A DNA stretch of 64,000 bases from Modicisalibacter radicis (GCF_900961225.1 NZ_CAAHFN010000048.1:62001-126000), one strand, 5' to 3'. Positions 32,093 through 41,537 are shown, counted from the first letter of the stretch. A program made the numbers and translations. The notes: generated by a model from the sequence alone, not told the origin.

Positions 32093-32111
32093 GAAACGAC
32101 TCCCAAACGCC

Positions 32112-32133
32112 GAGGACACCATCTGGTGTCCTC
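32112..32133 (-). terminator. Intercistronic hairpin between OPT transporter and pepE
   Basis: GAGGACACC at 32112-32120 pairs perfectly with 32125-32133 around an ATCT loop. No T run follows on the transcribed strand. It probably adjusts the ratio of transporter to enzyme mRNA. Confidence 0.6.
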
Positions 32134-32142
32134 GAATCGGAT

Positions 32143-33777
32143 TTATTTCGAGCCCAGCTTCAGGGTCGAGGAGAAGAAACTGTAGAGGGCCGAGCCAGTA
32201 ATGAAGCCGGCACCGAGCACGTATAGCTTGTGGCCTCCAGTATCGCCGAAGCGCTTGAGCACGATCCAGCGCACCAGCAGGGCGAGATAGATCACGATAC
32301 CGGCGATGGGTGAAGTGATCAGCAGGCCGGTGGCCAGTAGCACGCCGATCTGACGCGAAACGCCACCGAGAGCCTGAATGATGGCACCGACGCTACCCCA
32401 GATCAGCAGTTGCTTGGCGACTTCCAGGCTGGCGCCAGCGTCGATGGTAGCGACATAGACGCGCGCCACCGGTGGTACCAGATCGGCGGCAAAGTAGGCA
32501 TGGAAGGCGAACGCGACGATCACGATCGCCACGCCGAAGCTGAATAGCTCGGCGAAATACTGTTGACGTCGGCCATCCATCTCGTATCCCGGGTCGCTGC
32601 CTTCGCCACGGATGGTCCAGCCGGCCTTGAGGTCATAGGCCATGTCGGCGAACGCCGGCCCGGTCGCCACGGTGAAGGCGACCAGAATGCCCAGCGCCGT
32701 TGTCGGAAAGCCGATCAGCATGCCGATGACCAGGAAGATCAGTGCAGTGGCGAAGGACGGGAACCAGCCCGAGTGCATGGCGGCGATACCGACGATGAGT
32801 TCGGAGGCCATGGCCGCCAGTGCAGCGAATACCAGCCAACCGATCAACATGCCGAACGACATGCCAGTATAGATACCGGTGCCGAGCGCCAGGATCAGGG
32901 CGATGATCAGATAGGCACCGAAGCCGCTCAGCATGGCGGTACGCATCTGCAGTGCCGAACGGGTCGGACGCTGGGTCGACTCGCCCTTGGCTTTACTCTG
33001 GCGGCGATCGTGACGCATCAGCAGCAGAATCTGGACCAGTGCGATCAGGCCGGCACCGATCATGATGCCGTGAGGAATGTAGGCAGTACTGATATCGAAA
33101 CCGAACAACTGCTCGGAGTAGCCGCGCAGAATCAAGCCCAAGCCGAGGGCGCACATGGCGAAGATGTTAGCTATCCAGGCGATGCCGAACATTTCCGCCG
33201 GGATGCCGAACGCCTTGCCGACCACGCCGCCGACCATGCCGACCAATAGCAGCAGCGCGTTACGCCCCTTGTCGGCGGCGGCCTTGAGCGCTTCCGCCGT
33301 GGCCAAGCCTGGCGGCCAGGCGGCGCGGGCCGAGAAGATCTTGCTATCGAAGGAAAAGTAGAGAATCGAGGCGTCGGTGATCACTGCCAATGCGGCGCCG
33401 ATCAGCATTGGAATCAACATGTCCGATTCGCCCATCAAGAATGGGATCGCGAGCGGCAACAGCAGGCCATTGGCGGCGGAGAAGGTCGCCCCGGAGATCG
33501 TCGTCTGGACCAGCGTCTGGCTCTCCAGCGAACGATAGCGACGAAATAGCCGCAGCGGGATGTAGGAAAGCAGAATCGCGATCAACGCACCGATGATCGA
33601 AGTGTTAGGCGTGATACCGACCCGGGTGATCAACTCCATACCGATAATCGCCCCCAGCACGCAGACGATGACATTGACCACCATCTGACCGGGGGCGAAG
33701 AATCGAGGATGACGGCGAGACGCACTGGTGTCGGCGGAGGCGGGTGGAGAAGTATCGTTCATATCGTTGTAGCCCAT
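32143..33777 (-). CDS. OPT/YSL-family oligopeptide transporter
   Basis: 544 residues, with about 14 hydrophobic segments and no signal peptide. GATFSAANGLLLPLAIPFLMG, WPPGLATAEALKAAADKG and GFPTTALGILVAFTVATGPAFADMAYDLKAGW fit the OPT superfamily, which imports peptides or metal chelates. The N-terminus could start at MGYN (33777) or at MNDTS five codons on. It is the third gene of an operon with DUF1177, AroM, PepE and a racemase, which argues for a peptide or amino acid conjugate as the substrate. Confidence 0.85.
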   Translation of the reverse strand: MGYNDMNDTSPPASADTSASRRHPRFFAPGQMVVNVIVCVLGAIIGMELITRVGITPNTSIIGALIAILLSYIPLRLFRRYRSLESQTLVQTTISGATFSAANGLLLPLAIPFLMGESDMLIPMLIGAALAVITDASILYFSFDSKIFSARAAWPPGLATAEALKAAADKGRNALLLLVGMVGGVVGKAFGIPAEMFGIAWIANIFAMCALGLGLILRGYSEQLFGFDISTAYIPHGIMIGAGLIALVQILLLMRHDRRQSKAKGESTQRPTRSALQMRTAMLSGFGAYLIIALILALGTGIYTGMSFGMLIGWLVFAALAAMASELIVGIAAMHSGWFPSFATALIFLVIGMLIGFPTTALGILVAFTVATGPAFADMAYDLKAGWTIRGEGSDPGYEMDGRRQQYFAELFSFGVAIVIVAFAFHAYFAADLVPPVARVYVATIDAGASLEVAKQLLIWGSVGAIIQALGGVSRQIGVLLATGLLITSPIAGIVIYLALLVRWIVLKRFGDTGGHKLYVLGAGFITGSALYSFFSSTLKLGSK

Positions 33778-33798
33778 GTTGTTGTGTTTGTTGCGGTA

Positions 33799-34500
33799 TC
33801 AGTGACCCAGCAGTAGATTAGCCGCGCTAAAGACCAGTTGCCGTGGCGTGACCGTGCGCTGACCGGAGAGCCTGGCGATACGCTGCCGCTGGGACAGCGT
33901 GTAGCCCATGCAGTCGAGATAGAGCAGATCGCATTCGAGGCTCGCCGCTTGGCGTGCCGCGTGCTCCAGTTCGGCGGTATCGCCATAGGGAGAAGCGCTG
34001 AGTGTTTCGACGTGAAATCCTGCCGCTTGCCAGCGCATTCGCGCGTGAGCCTTCTGGCGACTTTCAGGGCTCATGACCAGCAGCCGTCCCGCAGGGAAGA
34101 GCGCTTGGATGCCATGCCGAACCAGGCGCCTCGGCGACAGCACCGGTACGCCCAGGTCGTTGTAATCGGGGAGATCACCGGTGCACAGCACGACGATGGC
34201 ATCGACGCCATCGTCGTCCGCCATGGTGCGGATGGCCGTGTCCAGCAGCGGTTCCAGATCCGGCTCGGCGATGGTGACCTGACGGCCGTCGCGCATTCGC
34301 GAGACCAGCACCTGCGGCTGGTCGCCTACCGGATAGCGCCGTTCGATCTCCTCCAGCGTCAGCGAGTCGAGCGCGCCACGCTCGACGACCTCGATGTTCT
34401 CGTCGAGCAGCGTGGCGAGATCGTCATGCAGGTCGCTGCGTGGCGCCTGGCCGATGGTGACGATGCCGAGTCGTGAAGAGGCGGTCGGCGACTCGCTCAT
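33799..34500 (-). CDS. AroM family protein
   Basis: 233 residues. The N-terminal IVTIGQAPRSDLHDDL and the later DYNDLGVPVLSPRRL and CDLLYLDCMGYT are typical of AroM. E. coli AroM sits near aroL and has no proven function; the fold resembles the Asp/Glu racemase class. A cysteine in VLCTGD (about 104) and another in DCMGY (about 199) could play a catalytic role, by analogy only. Its start overlaps the DUF1177 stop. Confidence 0.82.
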   Translation of the reverse strand: MSESPTASSRLGIVTIGQAPRSDLHDDLATLLDENIEVVERGALDSLTLEEIERRYPVGDQPQVLVSRMRDGRQVTIAEPDLEPLLDTAIRTMADDDGVDAIVVLCTGDLPDYNDLGVPVLSPRRLVRHGIQALFPAGRLLVMSPESRQKAHARMRWQAAGFHVETLSASPYGDTAELEHAARQAASLECDLLYLDCMGYTLSQRQRIARLSGQRTVTPRQLVFSAANLLLGH

Positions 34501-35438
34501 CCCCGTGCCCCGCCATGCTGGAAGTGAGTCTGTTCGCCATAGAGTTCGGTCAGACGTGCGAACTCTTCGGCATCGAAGAATTGGCAGATGCCGGCGGTGA
34601 AGTCCTTGGCGACCTCGACGGCGAAGCGCGCCGCCTGTTCGATATCCACTTCATGGCTGGCGCCGGTGGCGCAACCCGCCACGGCGGTCTCGGTGGCCAG
34701 TGCCACGCCGACCACCGGCGCCGAGGTGGCCACGGCCGGCTGCAGAATGCTGTTGAGATGGTGGAGACCGTTACCGTAAGGCGTGATGTCCTGTTGGGTC
34801 AGCGCGAACACTTCCGGCAGTCGGCCGGTGACGCGGGACATCACGTCCATCAGATCTTCGCTGATGCGCAGGATATACCCCTGCTTGACGGTGGGGGACA
34901 TCGCCACGCCGCGCACGTTGATGATGCGGTTGCCCTTGGTGGTATCGATGGAGACGACAGCATCCATGGCGGCATCGATCTCGTGCTCCCAGGTGTCCTC
35001 GAAGCTGATCGGTGAATCCATGAATGGCACCGGATGATGCTCGCGGGTCGGTGCATCGGGGCAGATGTGCGTGGTCACGATCACGTCGCCCGGCAGCCGA
35101 TCGCCGTTCGCGGCCATGCCGATCAGCTTGGCCGCTGCCGCCGTGGCGGCCAGGGCGCCGTCGCCATCGGAGACGTAGCCAGCGATCTCTGGCCGCGCGC
35201 CAATGCCGCCAAGGCGGCCAATTACGCCCAGCGTCGGTGCGTTGCCACCTGCCTGCTTGCCTTCGCGACCGGCGATCAGCACATGCAGGAAATCGCTTGC
35301 ACCTTTTTCGGATCTGACGCGGGTGACCTGAACCGTTTCGGGCGTTGCGCCGCAACTGATCAAATACTCCTTGACGCGAGCTCCCGAGGCGCTGGGGCTG
35401 TCGAGAATTTCATGAAGATCGATGACTTGCTTCAGCAT
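34497..35438 (-). CDS. DUF1177 domain protein
   Basis: 313 residues. It has an N-terminal LKQVIDLHEILDSPSASG, GGNAPTLGVIGRLGGIGARPEIAGYVSDGDGAL in the middle of the first half, and VTTHICPDAPTREHHPVPFMDSP with Cys, Asp and His residues that could bind metal. The family is uncharacterised and tends to travel with AroM and OPT transporters. It is the first gene of the operon, opposite the LysR gene. Confidence 0.8.
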   Translation of the reverse strand: MLKQVIDLHEILDSPSASGARVKEYLISCGATPETVQVTRVRSEKGASDFLHVLIAGREGKQAGGNAPTLGVIGRLGGIGARPEIAGYVSDGDGALAATAAAAKLIGMAANGDRLPGDVIVTTHICPDAPTREHHPVPFMDSPISFEDTWEHEIDAAMDAVVSIDTTKGNRIINVRGVAMSPTVKQGYILRISEDLMDVMSRVTGRLPEVFALTQQDITPYGNGLHHLNSILQPAVATSAPVVGVALATETAVAGCATGASHEVDIEQAARFAVEVAKDFTAGICQFFDAEEFARLTELYGEQTHFQHGGARG

Positions 35439-35536
35439 ACGTAGTGCCTTGAAGGTGAGCGTGGAATAAAAGGCAGAATACGTGGCGGGATTAATCGGAT
35501 AAATTCGAATGAAAAATGAATTAATTGGAAATCCCG
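35439..35536. promoter_or_regulatory. Divergent control region between DUF1177 operon and LysR gene
   Basis: 98 bases, AT-rich compared with the flanks. The right half contains ATTAATCGGATAAAT and GAATTAATTGG, giving several TNA/TAA half-sites that would suit a LysR regulator. No site fits the T-N11-A rule well enough to name. Confidence 0.45.
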
Positions 35537-36454
35537 ATGAATAACGTTACAGCCCGTCAACTCGAAGCGTTGATCGCGGTCGCCGATCTCGGCAGTTTCA
35601 CCGAAGCTGCTGAAAGACTTCATCTTTCTCAGCCGTCGCTCAGTCATCTCGTGCGCCAGTTAGAGGACGTCCTGGGTGTCAGATTGTTCGAGCGAACGAC
35701 GCGTCGCGTAAGGCTATCTGCCGCCGGGCAGGATTTCTTGCCGGTGGCCGAACGTGTACTGGCACGCCTGGAGCGCGGAATGCAGGACATGCGGGCGCTT
35801 GCGAGTGGTCAGCGCGGGCGACTCAGCTTTGCCGCATTGCTGACGGTCGGCGGCAGCTTGATCCCGGCAGCGATGGCGGTATTTCAGTCCCGCTTTCCGG
35901 ATATCGGGTTGGAGTATCTGGAGGAAAGTGACGAACCGATCTATCAGCAGGTGATCGCGGGCGATGTCGATTTCGGCGTGAGCGTGGCGCCGACCCATGT
36001 CGACGAGGTGGAGTTCCATCCCATCTACAAGGACTATCTCTACTTCGTCTGCTCGCCACGCCATCCCTTGGCCGATGCGGCCGAGGTCAGTTGGCAGCAG
36101 ATCGTGGAATGGCCATTCATTGCCATGAAAACCCGTACTAGCATGCGCCGGTTGACCGAGAAGGGGTTCGCCATCGCCGGCAAGCCGATGGAGCCGGTGC
36201 AGGTTGCCGCCTACCAGTCGACCATTCTTGGTATGGTTGCCAATGACATCGGCGTCAGTGCCTTGCCGTCATCCCTGAAGATGATGTTCCGACGTGACGA
36301 TGTTTGCCTCATCCCCATTCGTGAACGACTCTATCGCGACATCGGTGTTCTTACCTCGCGCCGGCGCGAACTATCGCCCGCAGCGGAGCGTTTCATCGAA
36401 GTGCTTCGGGAAGTGGTCGAGGCCAATCGTTCCCTGCTGCCGAGCCCCGAATGA
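35537..36454 (+). CDS. LysR-family transcriptional regulator
   Basis: 305 residues. The N-terminal winged HTH is VTARQLEALIAVADLGSFT followed by AAERLHLSQPSLSHLVRQLE (residues about 3-42). A type-2 periplasmic-binding-like effector domain begins near residue 90 (GRLSFAALLTVGGSLIPAAM). Divergent placement against the DUF1177-AroM-OPT-PepE-racemase operon makes it the likely regulator. I chose the ATG at 35537; an upstream TTG at 35525 lacks support. Confidence 0.9.
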   Translation: MNNVTARQLEALIAVADLGSFTEAAERLHLSQPSLSHLVRQLEDVLGVRLFERTTRRVRLSAAGQDFLPVAERVLARLERGMQDMRALASGQRGRLSFAALLTVGGSLIPAAMAVFQSRFPDIGLEYLEESDEPIYQQVIAGDVDFGVSVAPTHVDEVEFHPIYKDYLYFVCSPRHPLADAAEVSWQQIVEWPFIAMKTRTSMRRLTEKGFAIAGKPMEPVQVAAYQSTILGMVANDIGVSALPSSLKMMFRRDDVCLIPIRERLYRDIGVLTSRRRELSPAAERFIEVLREVVEANRSLLPSPE

Positions 36455-36624
36455 GCGTGATGATTGGCTTTCGAATCATTGGCCAGAGCGTCCTGCTTCA
36501 TGCCGGCCTGCGAGGGAGTGCACCGTCACGACCGGAAGCATCATGAGCGACACCCTGTAAGGGCGTCGCGTCATTGTCGGTATGCTAAGCTGGGCGTCCA
36601 TTTCGACACCTTCGATTACTCCCC

Positions 36625-38847
36625 ATGGATGACGTTTCGCCGGGCGACGTTTCGCCGCTTCTCGACGCTCTCAATCCGGCCCAGCGCGAGGCCGTCAGTG
36701 CACCGATGGGCAACATGCTGGTGCTGGCCGGCGCCGGCTCGGGCAAGACCCGGGTGCTGGTTCACCGCATCGCCTGGCTGATGCAGGTCGAGCAGCTCTC
36801 GCCCTATGCGATTCTTGCCGTGACCTTCACCAACAAGGCGGCGCGCGAGATGCGCACCCGGCTCGAGGCGCTGCTGGGCCTGTCGCTGCGCAACATCTGG
36901 GTCGGCACCTTCCACTCCATCGCCCATCGTCTGTTGCGCACCCACTGGCAGGACGCGCGGCTGCCCCAGCACTTCCAGATCATCGACAGCGACGATCAGT
37001 TGCGGCTGATCAAGCGCCTGCTCAAGGATCACAACGTCGACGACGAACGCTATCCGCCGCGCCAGGTGCAGCACTTCATCTCGGGCTGCAAGGAGGAGGG
37101 GCTGCGCGCGCACCAGGTTCAGACCCACGGCGACGTCTACATGGGCCAGATGGTCGAGCTCTACGAACGCTATCAGTTGACCTGCGAGCGCGGCGGACTG
37201 GTCGACTTCGGCGAGCTGCTGCTCAGGAGCCTGGAACTGCTGCGCGACAACCCGCGGCTGCTGGCCCACTACCGCGAGCGCTTCGCCCACCTGCTGGTCG
37301 ACGAGTTCCAGGACACCAACACCCTGCAGTACGCCTGGCTCAAGCTGCTGGCCGGCGACAGCGCCGGGCTCACCGTGGTCGGTGACGACGACCAGTCGAT
37401 CTACGGTTGGCGCGGCGCGCGGGTCGAGAACATCCGCCGCTTCGAGCAGGAGTTTGCCAACACCCGCACCGTGCGGTTGGAGCAGAACTACCGCTCGACC
37501 AGCGCGATCCTCGATGCCGCCAACGCGCTGATCAGCCACAACGCCGGGCGCATGGGCAAGGAGCTGTGGACCGCCGGCGCCAAGGGCGAACCGATCTCGG
37601 TGTATGCCGGTTTCAACGATCTGGACGAGGCGCGCTTCATCGTCGATACCATCAAGGCCAAGGTCGACGAAGGCTTCAATCGCCGCGAAGTGGCGATCCT
37701 GTATCGCTCCAACGCCCAGTCGCGGGTGCTCGAGGAGACGCTGATCCGCCAGGGCATGCCGTATCGCATCTACGGCGGCCAGCGGTTCTACGAGCGTCTT
37801 GAGATCAAGAACGCGCTGGCCTACCTGCGGCTGTTGCTCAACCGCGAGGACGATGCCTCGCTGGAGCGGGTGATCAACGTGCCGGCGCGCGGCATCGGTA
37901 CCCGTACGGTGGAAATCCTTCGCGAGCGAGCCCGCGATCACGGCGTCTCGCTGTGGCAGGCGCTGCATGACAGCGTCAGCGACGGCACCTGCAGGGGCCG
38001 CGCCGGCAATGCGCTATCGAACTTCTCCAACCTGATCGAGCGTCTCGACAACGAGACCGCCGGCATGGCGCTCCACGAGATCATCACCCACGTCAACGCG
38101 ATCACCGGCCTGGTCGAGCATCACCGCAGCGAGAAGGGCGAGAAGGGACAGGCCCGGGTCGAGAACCTCGAGGAACTGGTCAACGCCGCGCGGGCCTTCA
38201 CCCAGGGCGACGCCATGAACCTCGAGGAGGTCGGCGAGGGCAGCGCGGCGCTCGTGCCGTTTCTTGCCGAGGCGGCGCTCAACGCCGGCGATCACGAGGC
38301 CGACGAGTTCGAGGACTGCGTGCAGTTGATGACGCTGCACTCGGCCAAGGGCCTGGAGTTTCCGATCGTGTTCGTCGCCGGCGTCGAGGAGGGGCTGTTC
38401 CCCCACAAGATGTCGATGGAGGAGCCGGGCCGTCTCGAGGAGGAGCGCCGGCTGTGCTACGTCGGCGTGACTCGCGCCATGCACAAGCTCTACCTGACGC
38501 ATGCCGAGATGCGCCGGCTGCACGGCAAGGAGACCTTCCAGCGGCCCTCGCGGTTCATCCGCGAGCTGCCCGAGGAACTGCTCGAGGAGGTGCGCCTGCG
38601 CGGCCAGATCTCGCGTCCGGTCACCGCGACGCGCGCGGGGCGCAGCCTGTCGCAGCAGACCACGGTCTCGGCCGGCGACGACCTGCCCGCGCTGTCGCTG
38701 GGGCAACGGGTCAGCCACCCGCTGTTCGGCGAGGGGGTGATTCTCAATGCCGAAGGCGAAGGGGAGCGCGCCCGGGTCCACGTCAGCTTCGAGGGCGAGG
38801 GCGACAAGTGGCTGGTGCTGGGTTTCGCCAAGCTGACGCCGCTGTGA
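36625..38847 (+). CDS. uvrD: DNA helicase II UvrD
   Basis: A 740-residue superfamily 1 helicase. Walker A is GAGSGKT (36-42), followed by TFTNKAAREM, motif II LLVDEFQDTN (about 221-230), VVGDDDQSIYGWRGA, QNYRSTSAILDAAN and the C-terminal VTRAMHKLYLTHAEMRR. A tudor-like C-terminal end (GQRVSHPLFGEGVILN) is typical of UvrD. It unwinds DNA 3'-5' in excision and mismatch repair. Confidence 0.96.
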   Translation: MDDVSPGDVSPLLDALNPAQREAVSAPMGNMLVLAGAGSGKTRVLVHRIAWLMQVEQLSPYAILAVTFTNKAAREMRTRLEALLGLSLRNIWVGTFHSIAHRLLRTHWQDARLPQHFQIIDSDDQLRLIKRLLKDHNVDDERYPPRQVQHFISGCKEEGLRAHQVQTHGDVYMGQMVELYERYQLTCERGGLVDFGELLLRSLELLRDNPRLLAHYRERFAHLLVDEFQDTNTLQYAWLKLLAGDSAGLTVVGDDDQSIYGWRGARVENIRRFEQEFANTRTVRLEQNYRSTSAILDAANALISHNAGRMGKELWTAGAKGEPISVYAGFNDLDEARFIVDTIKAKVDEGFNRREVAILYRSNAQSRVLEETLIRQGMPYRIYGGQRFYERLEIKNALAYLRLLLNREDDASLERVINVPARGIGTRTVEILRERARDHGVSLWQALHDSVSDGTCRGRAGNALSNFSNLIERLDNETAGMALHEIITHVNAITGLVEHHRSEKGEKGQARVENLEELVNAARAFTQGDAMNLEEVGEGSAALVPFLAEAALNAGDHEADEFEDCVQLMTLHSAKGLEFPIVFVAGVEEGLFPHKMSMEEPGRLEEERRLCYVGVTRAMHKLYLTHAEMRRLHGKETFQRPSRFIRELPEELLEEVRLRGQISRPVTATRAGRSLSQQTTVSAGDDLPALSLGQRVSHPLFGEGVILNAEGEGERARVHVSFEGEGDKWLVLGFAKLTPL

Positions 38848-38966
38848 CTTCCCGATGAGGCGCAGCCCCTTCGCTTGCTCATGAAAACGTCCTTCGCGCA
38901 TACTCCGACACTGACCTTTGCGCCCCTCGAGGGCCAATAGAACAATCATCTGGAGTCACGCCCGTT

Positions 38967-40046
38967 ATGCAACGTCGCAAGTTTCTTACCGCGCTCGGCG
39001 CCGGTGCGGTCGCCGCGCCCTTCGTTTCCACCGCCCGCGCGCAGGACACCGTGCGCTGGAAGATGGTCACCTCCTGGCCCAAGAACTTTCCGGCGCTGGG
39101 CACCGGCGCCAACGATTTCGCCAAACGCATCGGCGAGCTCTCCGGTGGGCGCATGCAGGTCGAGGTCTACGGCGCCGGCGAGATGGTCCCCGCCATGGAA
39201 GTGTTCGACGCGGTATCGTCGGGCACCGCGCAGATGGGCCACTCCGCTTCCTATTACTGGCTCGGCAAGGTCAAGGCGGCGCAGTACTTCACCGCCGTGC
39301 CGTTCGGCATGAACACCATGGAAACCAATGCCTGGCTCTACCAGGGCGATGGCATGCAGCTGTGGGACGAGCTCTACGCCGAGTCCAACCTCAAGCCGTT
39401 CGCGGTGGGCAACACCGGCACCCAGATGGCCGGCTGGTTCAAGCAGGAGATCGACTCGCTGGAGGACATGCAGGGGCTCAAGATCCGCCTGCCCGGGCTC
39501 GCCGGCGAGGTAATGAACCGCATCGGCGCCACCGCGCTGACCATTCCGGGCTCGGAGATCTTCACCTCGATGCAGACCGGCGTGCTCGACGCCGCCGACT
39601 GGGTGGGGCCCTACAACGACCTGGCCTTCGGCCTGCATCAGGTTGCCGAGTACTACTACACCTCGGCCTGGAACGAGCCCAGCGCGATCCTCGAGGGCAC
39701 CGTCAACCTGGATGCCTGGAAGGCGTTGCCCGACGACCTCAAGGTGGTGGTCGCCGAAGCGGCGCGCAGCGCCAACCTGGCGATGATCGACGAATTCACC
39801 CTGCACAACGCCGAGGCGCTCAAGACGCTGGTCGACGAGCATGGCGTCAAGCTGCGCTCGCTGCCCGACGATGTGCTCAAGGCCCTGTACGAGGCCTCGC
39901 AGAAGGTACTCGAGGAGCAGGCGGCCAGCGATCCCGCCTCGGCCAGGATCTACGAGTCGTATCGCGCCTTCCAGCAGCGCATCCGGCCGTACACCGACGC
40001 CGGCGAGTTCGCCTATCTGAAGAACCGCTCGATGGTGCGCGGGTAA
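38967..40046 (+). CDS. TRAP transporter substrate-binding protein (DctP family)
   Basis: 359 residues. The signal peptide has a twin-arginine start (QRRKFLTALGAGAVAAP), suggesting Tat export, with cleavage after ARA near residue 27. The body shows the TRAP pattern, with KNFPALGTGANDFAKRIGEL, LKIRLPGLAGEVMNRIGA (the conserved arginine for carboxylate binding) and WVGPYNDLAFG. It resembles binders of 2-oxoacids such as TakP. No dctQ or dctM genes are within reach, so its membrane partner must be elsewhere. Confidence 0.88.
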   Translation: MQRRKFLTALGAGAVAAPFVSTARAQDTVRWKMVTSWPKNFPALGTGANDFAKRIGELSGGRMQVEVYGAGEMVPAMEVFDAVSSGTAQMGHSASYYWLGKVKAAQYFTAVPFGMNTMETNAWLYQGDGMQLWDELYAESNLKPFAVGNTGTQMAGWFKQEIDSLEDMQGLKIRLPGLAGEVMNRIGATALTIPGSEIFTSMQTGVLDAADWVGPYNDLAFGLHQVAEYYYTSAWNEPSAILEGTVNLDAWKALPDDLKVVVAEAARSANLAMIDEFTLHNAEALKTLVDEHGVKLRSLPDDVLKALYEASQKVLEEQAASDPASARIYESYRAFQQRIRPYTDAGEFAYLKNRSMVRG

Positions 40047-40083
40047 GCGCCGCCTTCAGGCGCGTCGATGCTGCCGGCCGGGG

Positions 40084-40491
40084 TCAGGTCTCGGCCGGCA
40101 CCGCGCGGATGCGCCCGTTGTCGTCCAGGGCGACCATCACGAAACGCGCCTCGGTGACCTTGTAGAGCTCGTCGGGGTTGCGCTCGTGGGGCGGGCGAAT
40201 CCAGACCTCGGCATCGATGGTGATCGAGCTGTGGCCGATGTCGCGCACGGCGGTGAAGATATTGACCACCGAGCCGATGCGTACCGGGCACAGGAAGTCC
40301 ATCGACTCGACCGCCACCGTGGCGATACGCCCATGGGCCTTACGGCCGGCGCACAGCTCGGCGGCCTGGTCCATCTGGTTGATCAACCAGCCACCGCTGA
40401 TATCGCCATAGAAATTGGTGTCCTGGCGGGTCGCCAGGACCTTCAGGGTCAGATCGCCCTGCGGGGCCGGTACGTCATCGAGGTCGGTCAT
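40084..40491 (-). CDS. yciA: Acyl-CoA thioesterase, YciA-like hotdog protein
   Basis: 135 residues. NFYGDISGGWLINQMDQAAELCAGRKAHGR carries the conserved D and GGW pattern of the YciA/BfiT hotdog family (about 26-55), followed by VESMDFLCPVRIGSVV. It hydrolyses acyl-CoA thioesters in the cytoplasm. Its ATG (40491-40489) shares the palindrome CATG with the proposed start of the opposite pstS gene, leaving no room between the two starts. Confidence 0.87.
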   Translation of the reverse strand: MTDLDDVPAPQGDLTLKVLATRQDTNFYGDISGGWLINQMDQAAELCAGRKAHGRIATVAVESMDFLCPVRIGSVVNIFTAVRDIGHSSITIDAEVWIRPPHERNPDELYKVTEARFVMVALDDNGRIRAVPAET

Positions 40492-41536
40492 GCTTGCTCC
40501 CAATTCAGCGCTTGTTGTTATCCGCTTGCTGAGTGCCATCTTAAACGGCGGGCGGCCCGCTCGACCACTCTCTCGTCGGCGGGGTGTCGGGGCGCCGACG
40601 CTGGCCGGGCTGGCGCTCGTGGCGGCACTTGGCGCAACGCCGGCGGTGGCGGCGCAACAGCCGGTCGTCGGCACGCTCGACGCGATCGGCTCGGACACGC
40701 TGGCCGGGCTGATGCTGCGCTGGGGCGAGCAGTTCGCGACGCGCCACCCCGGCGTGCGACTGCAACTGCAGGCGAGCGGTTCGGCCACCGCGCCGCCGGC
40801 GCTGGCCCAGGGCGCCACCCGGCTGGGCGCGATGTCGCGGGCCATGAGCGATGCCGAGCTTGCCGCCTTCGTTGCCGAGCAGGGCTACCCGCCGACCGCC
40901 GTGCCGGTGGCGCTCGACGCGCTGACGGTGTTCGTGAACCGCGACAACCCCGTCGAGGCACTGAGCCGCGACCAGCTCGACGCGATCTTCTCCGATACCC
41001 GGCGCTGCAGCGGCCGGCCGGCGCTCACCCGCTGGGGCCAGCTCGGGCTCGACGGGCCCTGGCGGGAACGGCCGATCACCCGCCATAGCCGCAATAGCGT
41101 GTCGGGCACCTTCGATGTCTTTCAGCGCGAGGTGCTGTGTCATGGCACTTTCCAGCCGTCGGTCAATCAATACCCGGGCTCGGCGGCGGTGGTCGCCGCG
41201 GTGGGCGACAGCCTGGGCGGGATCGGTTACGCCGGCATGGGCTATCTCACCGCGGCGGTCAAGCCGCTGGCACTGATCGATGCACAGGGCCGGCATGTCC
41301 GGCCCACGCCGGAAACGGCGGCCAGCGGCGCCTATCCGCTGACCCGGCGGCTGTATCTGTATCTCAACCGTCGCCCCGACGAGCCGTTGCCGCCCCTGGA
41401 ACGGGCCTTCCTCGCGCTGGTGCTGTCGCCGGCCGGCCAGTCGCGGGTCGCCGAGGCGGGCTTCATCCCGCTACCCGAAGCCACCCGCCAGCATTGGCGA
41501 CAGCGCCTGGGACTCGATTTCGCGTCGGCCGAGTGA
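40490..41536 (+). CDS. pstS: Phosphate ABC transporter, PstS-type binding protein
   Basis: About 348 residues. An N-terminal hydrophobic run (LAGLALVAALGATPAVAA) ends in a likely signal-peptide cleavage site, and a PstS fold follows: GTLDAIGSDTLAGLM, ASGSATAPPALAQGATRLGAMSR, NRDNPVEALSRDQLDAIFSD, and RNSVSGTFDVFQREVL with the phosphate-contact Ser/Thr. The proposed ATG has GAGG six bases upstream but gives a long polar leader and overlaps the yciA start; the true start may be further in. pstC follows after a 50-base gap holding a Pho-box-like repeat. Confidence 0.85.
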   Translation: MLAPNSALVVIRLLSAILNGGRPARPLSRRRGVGAPTLAGLALVAALGATPAVAAQQPVVGTLDAIGSDTLAGLMLRWGEQFATRHPGVRLQLQASGSATAPPALAQGATRLGAMSRAMSDAELAAFVAEQGYPPTAVPVALDALTVFVNRDNPVEALSRDQLDAIFSDTRRCSGRPALTRWGQLGLDGPWRERPITRHSRNSVSGTFDVFQREVLCHGTFQPSVNQYPGSAAVVAAVGDSLGGIGYAGMGYLTAAVKPLALIDAQGRHVRPTPETAASGAYPLTRRLYLYLNRRPDEPLPPLERAFLALVLSPAGQSRVAEAGFIPLPEATRQHWRQRLGLDFASAE

Positions 41537-41537
41537 G

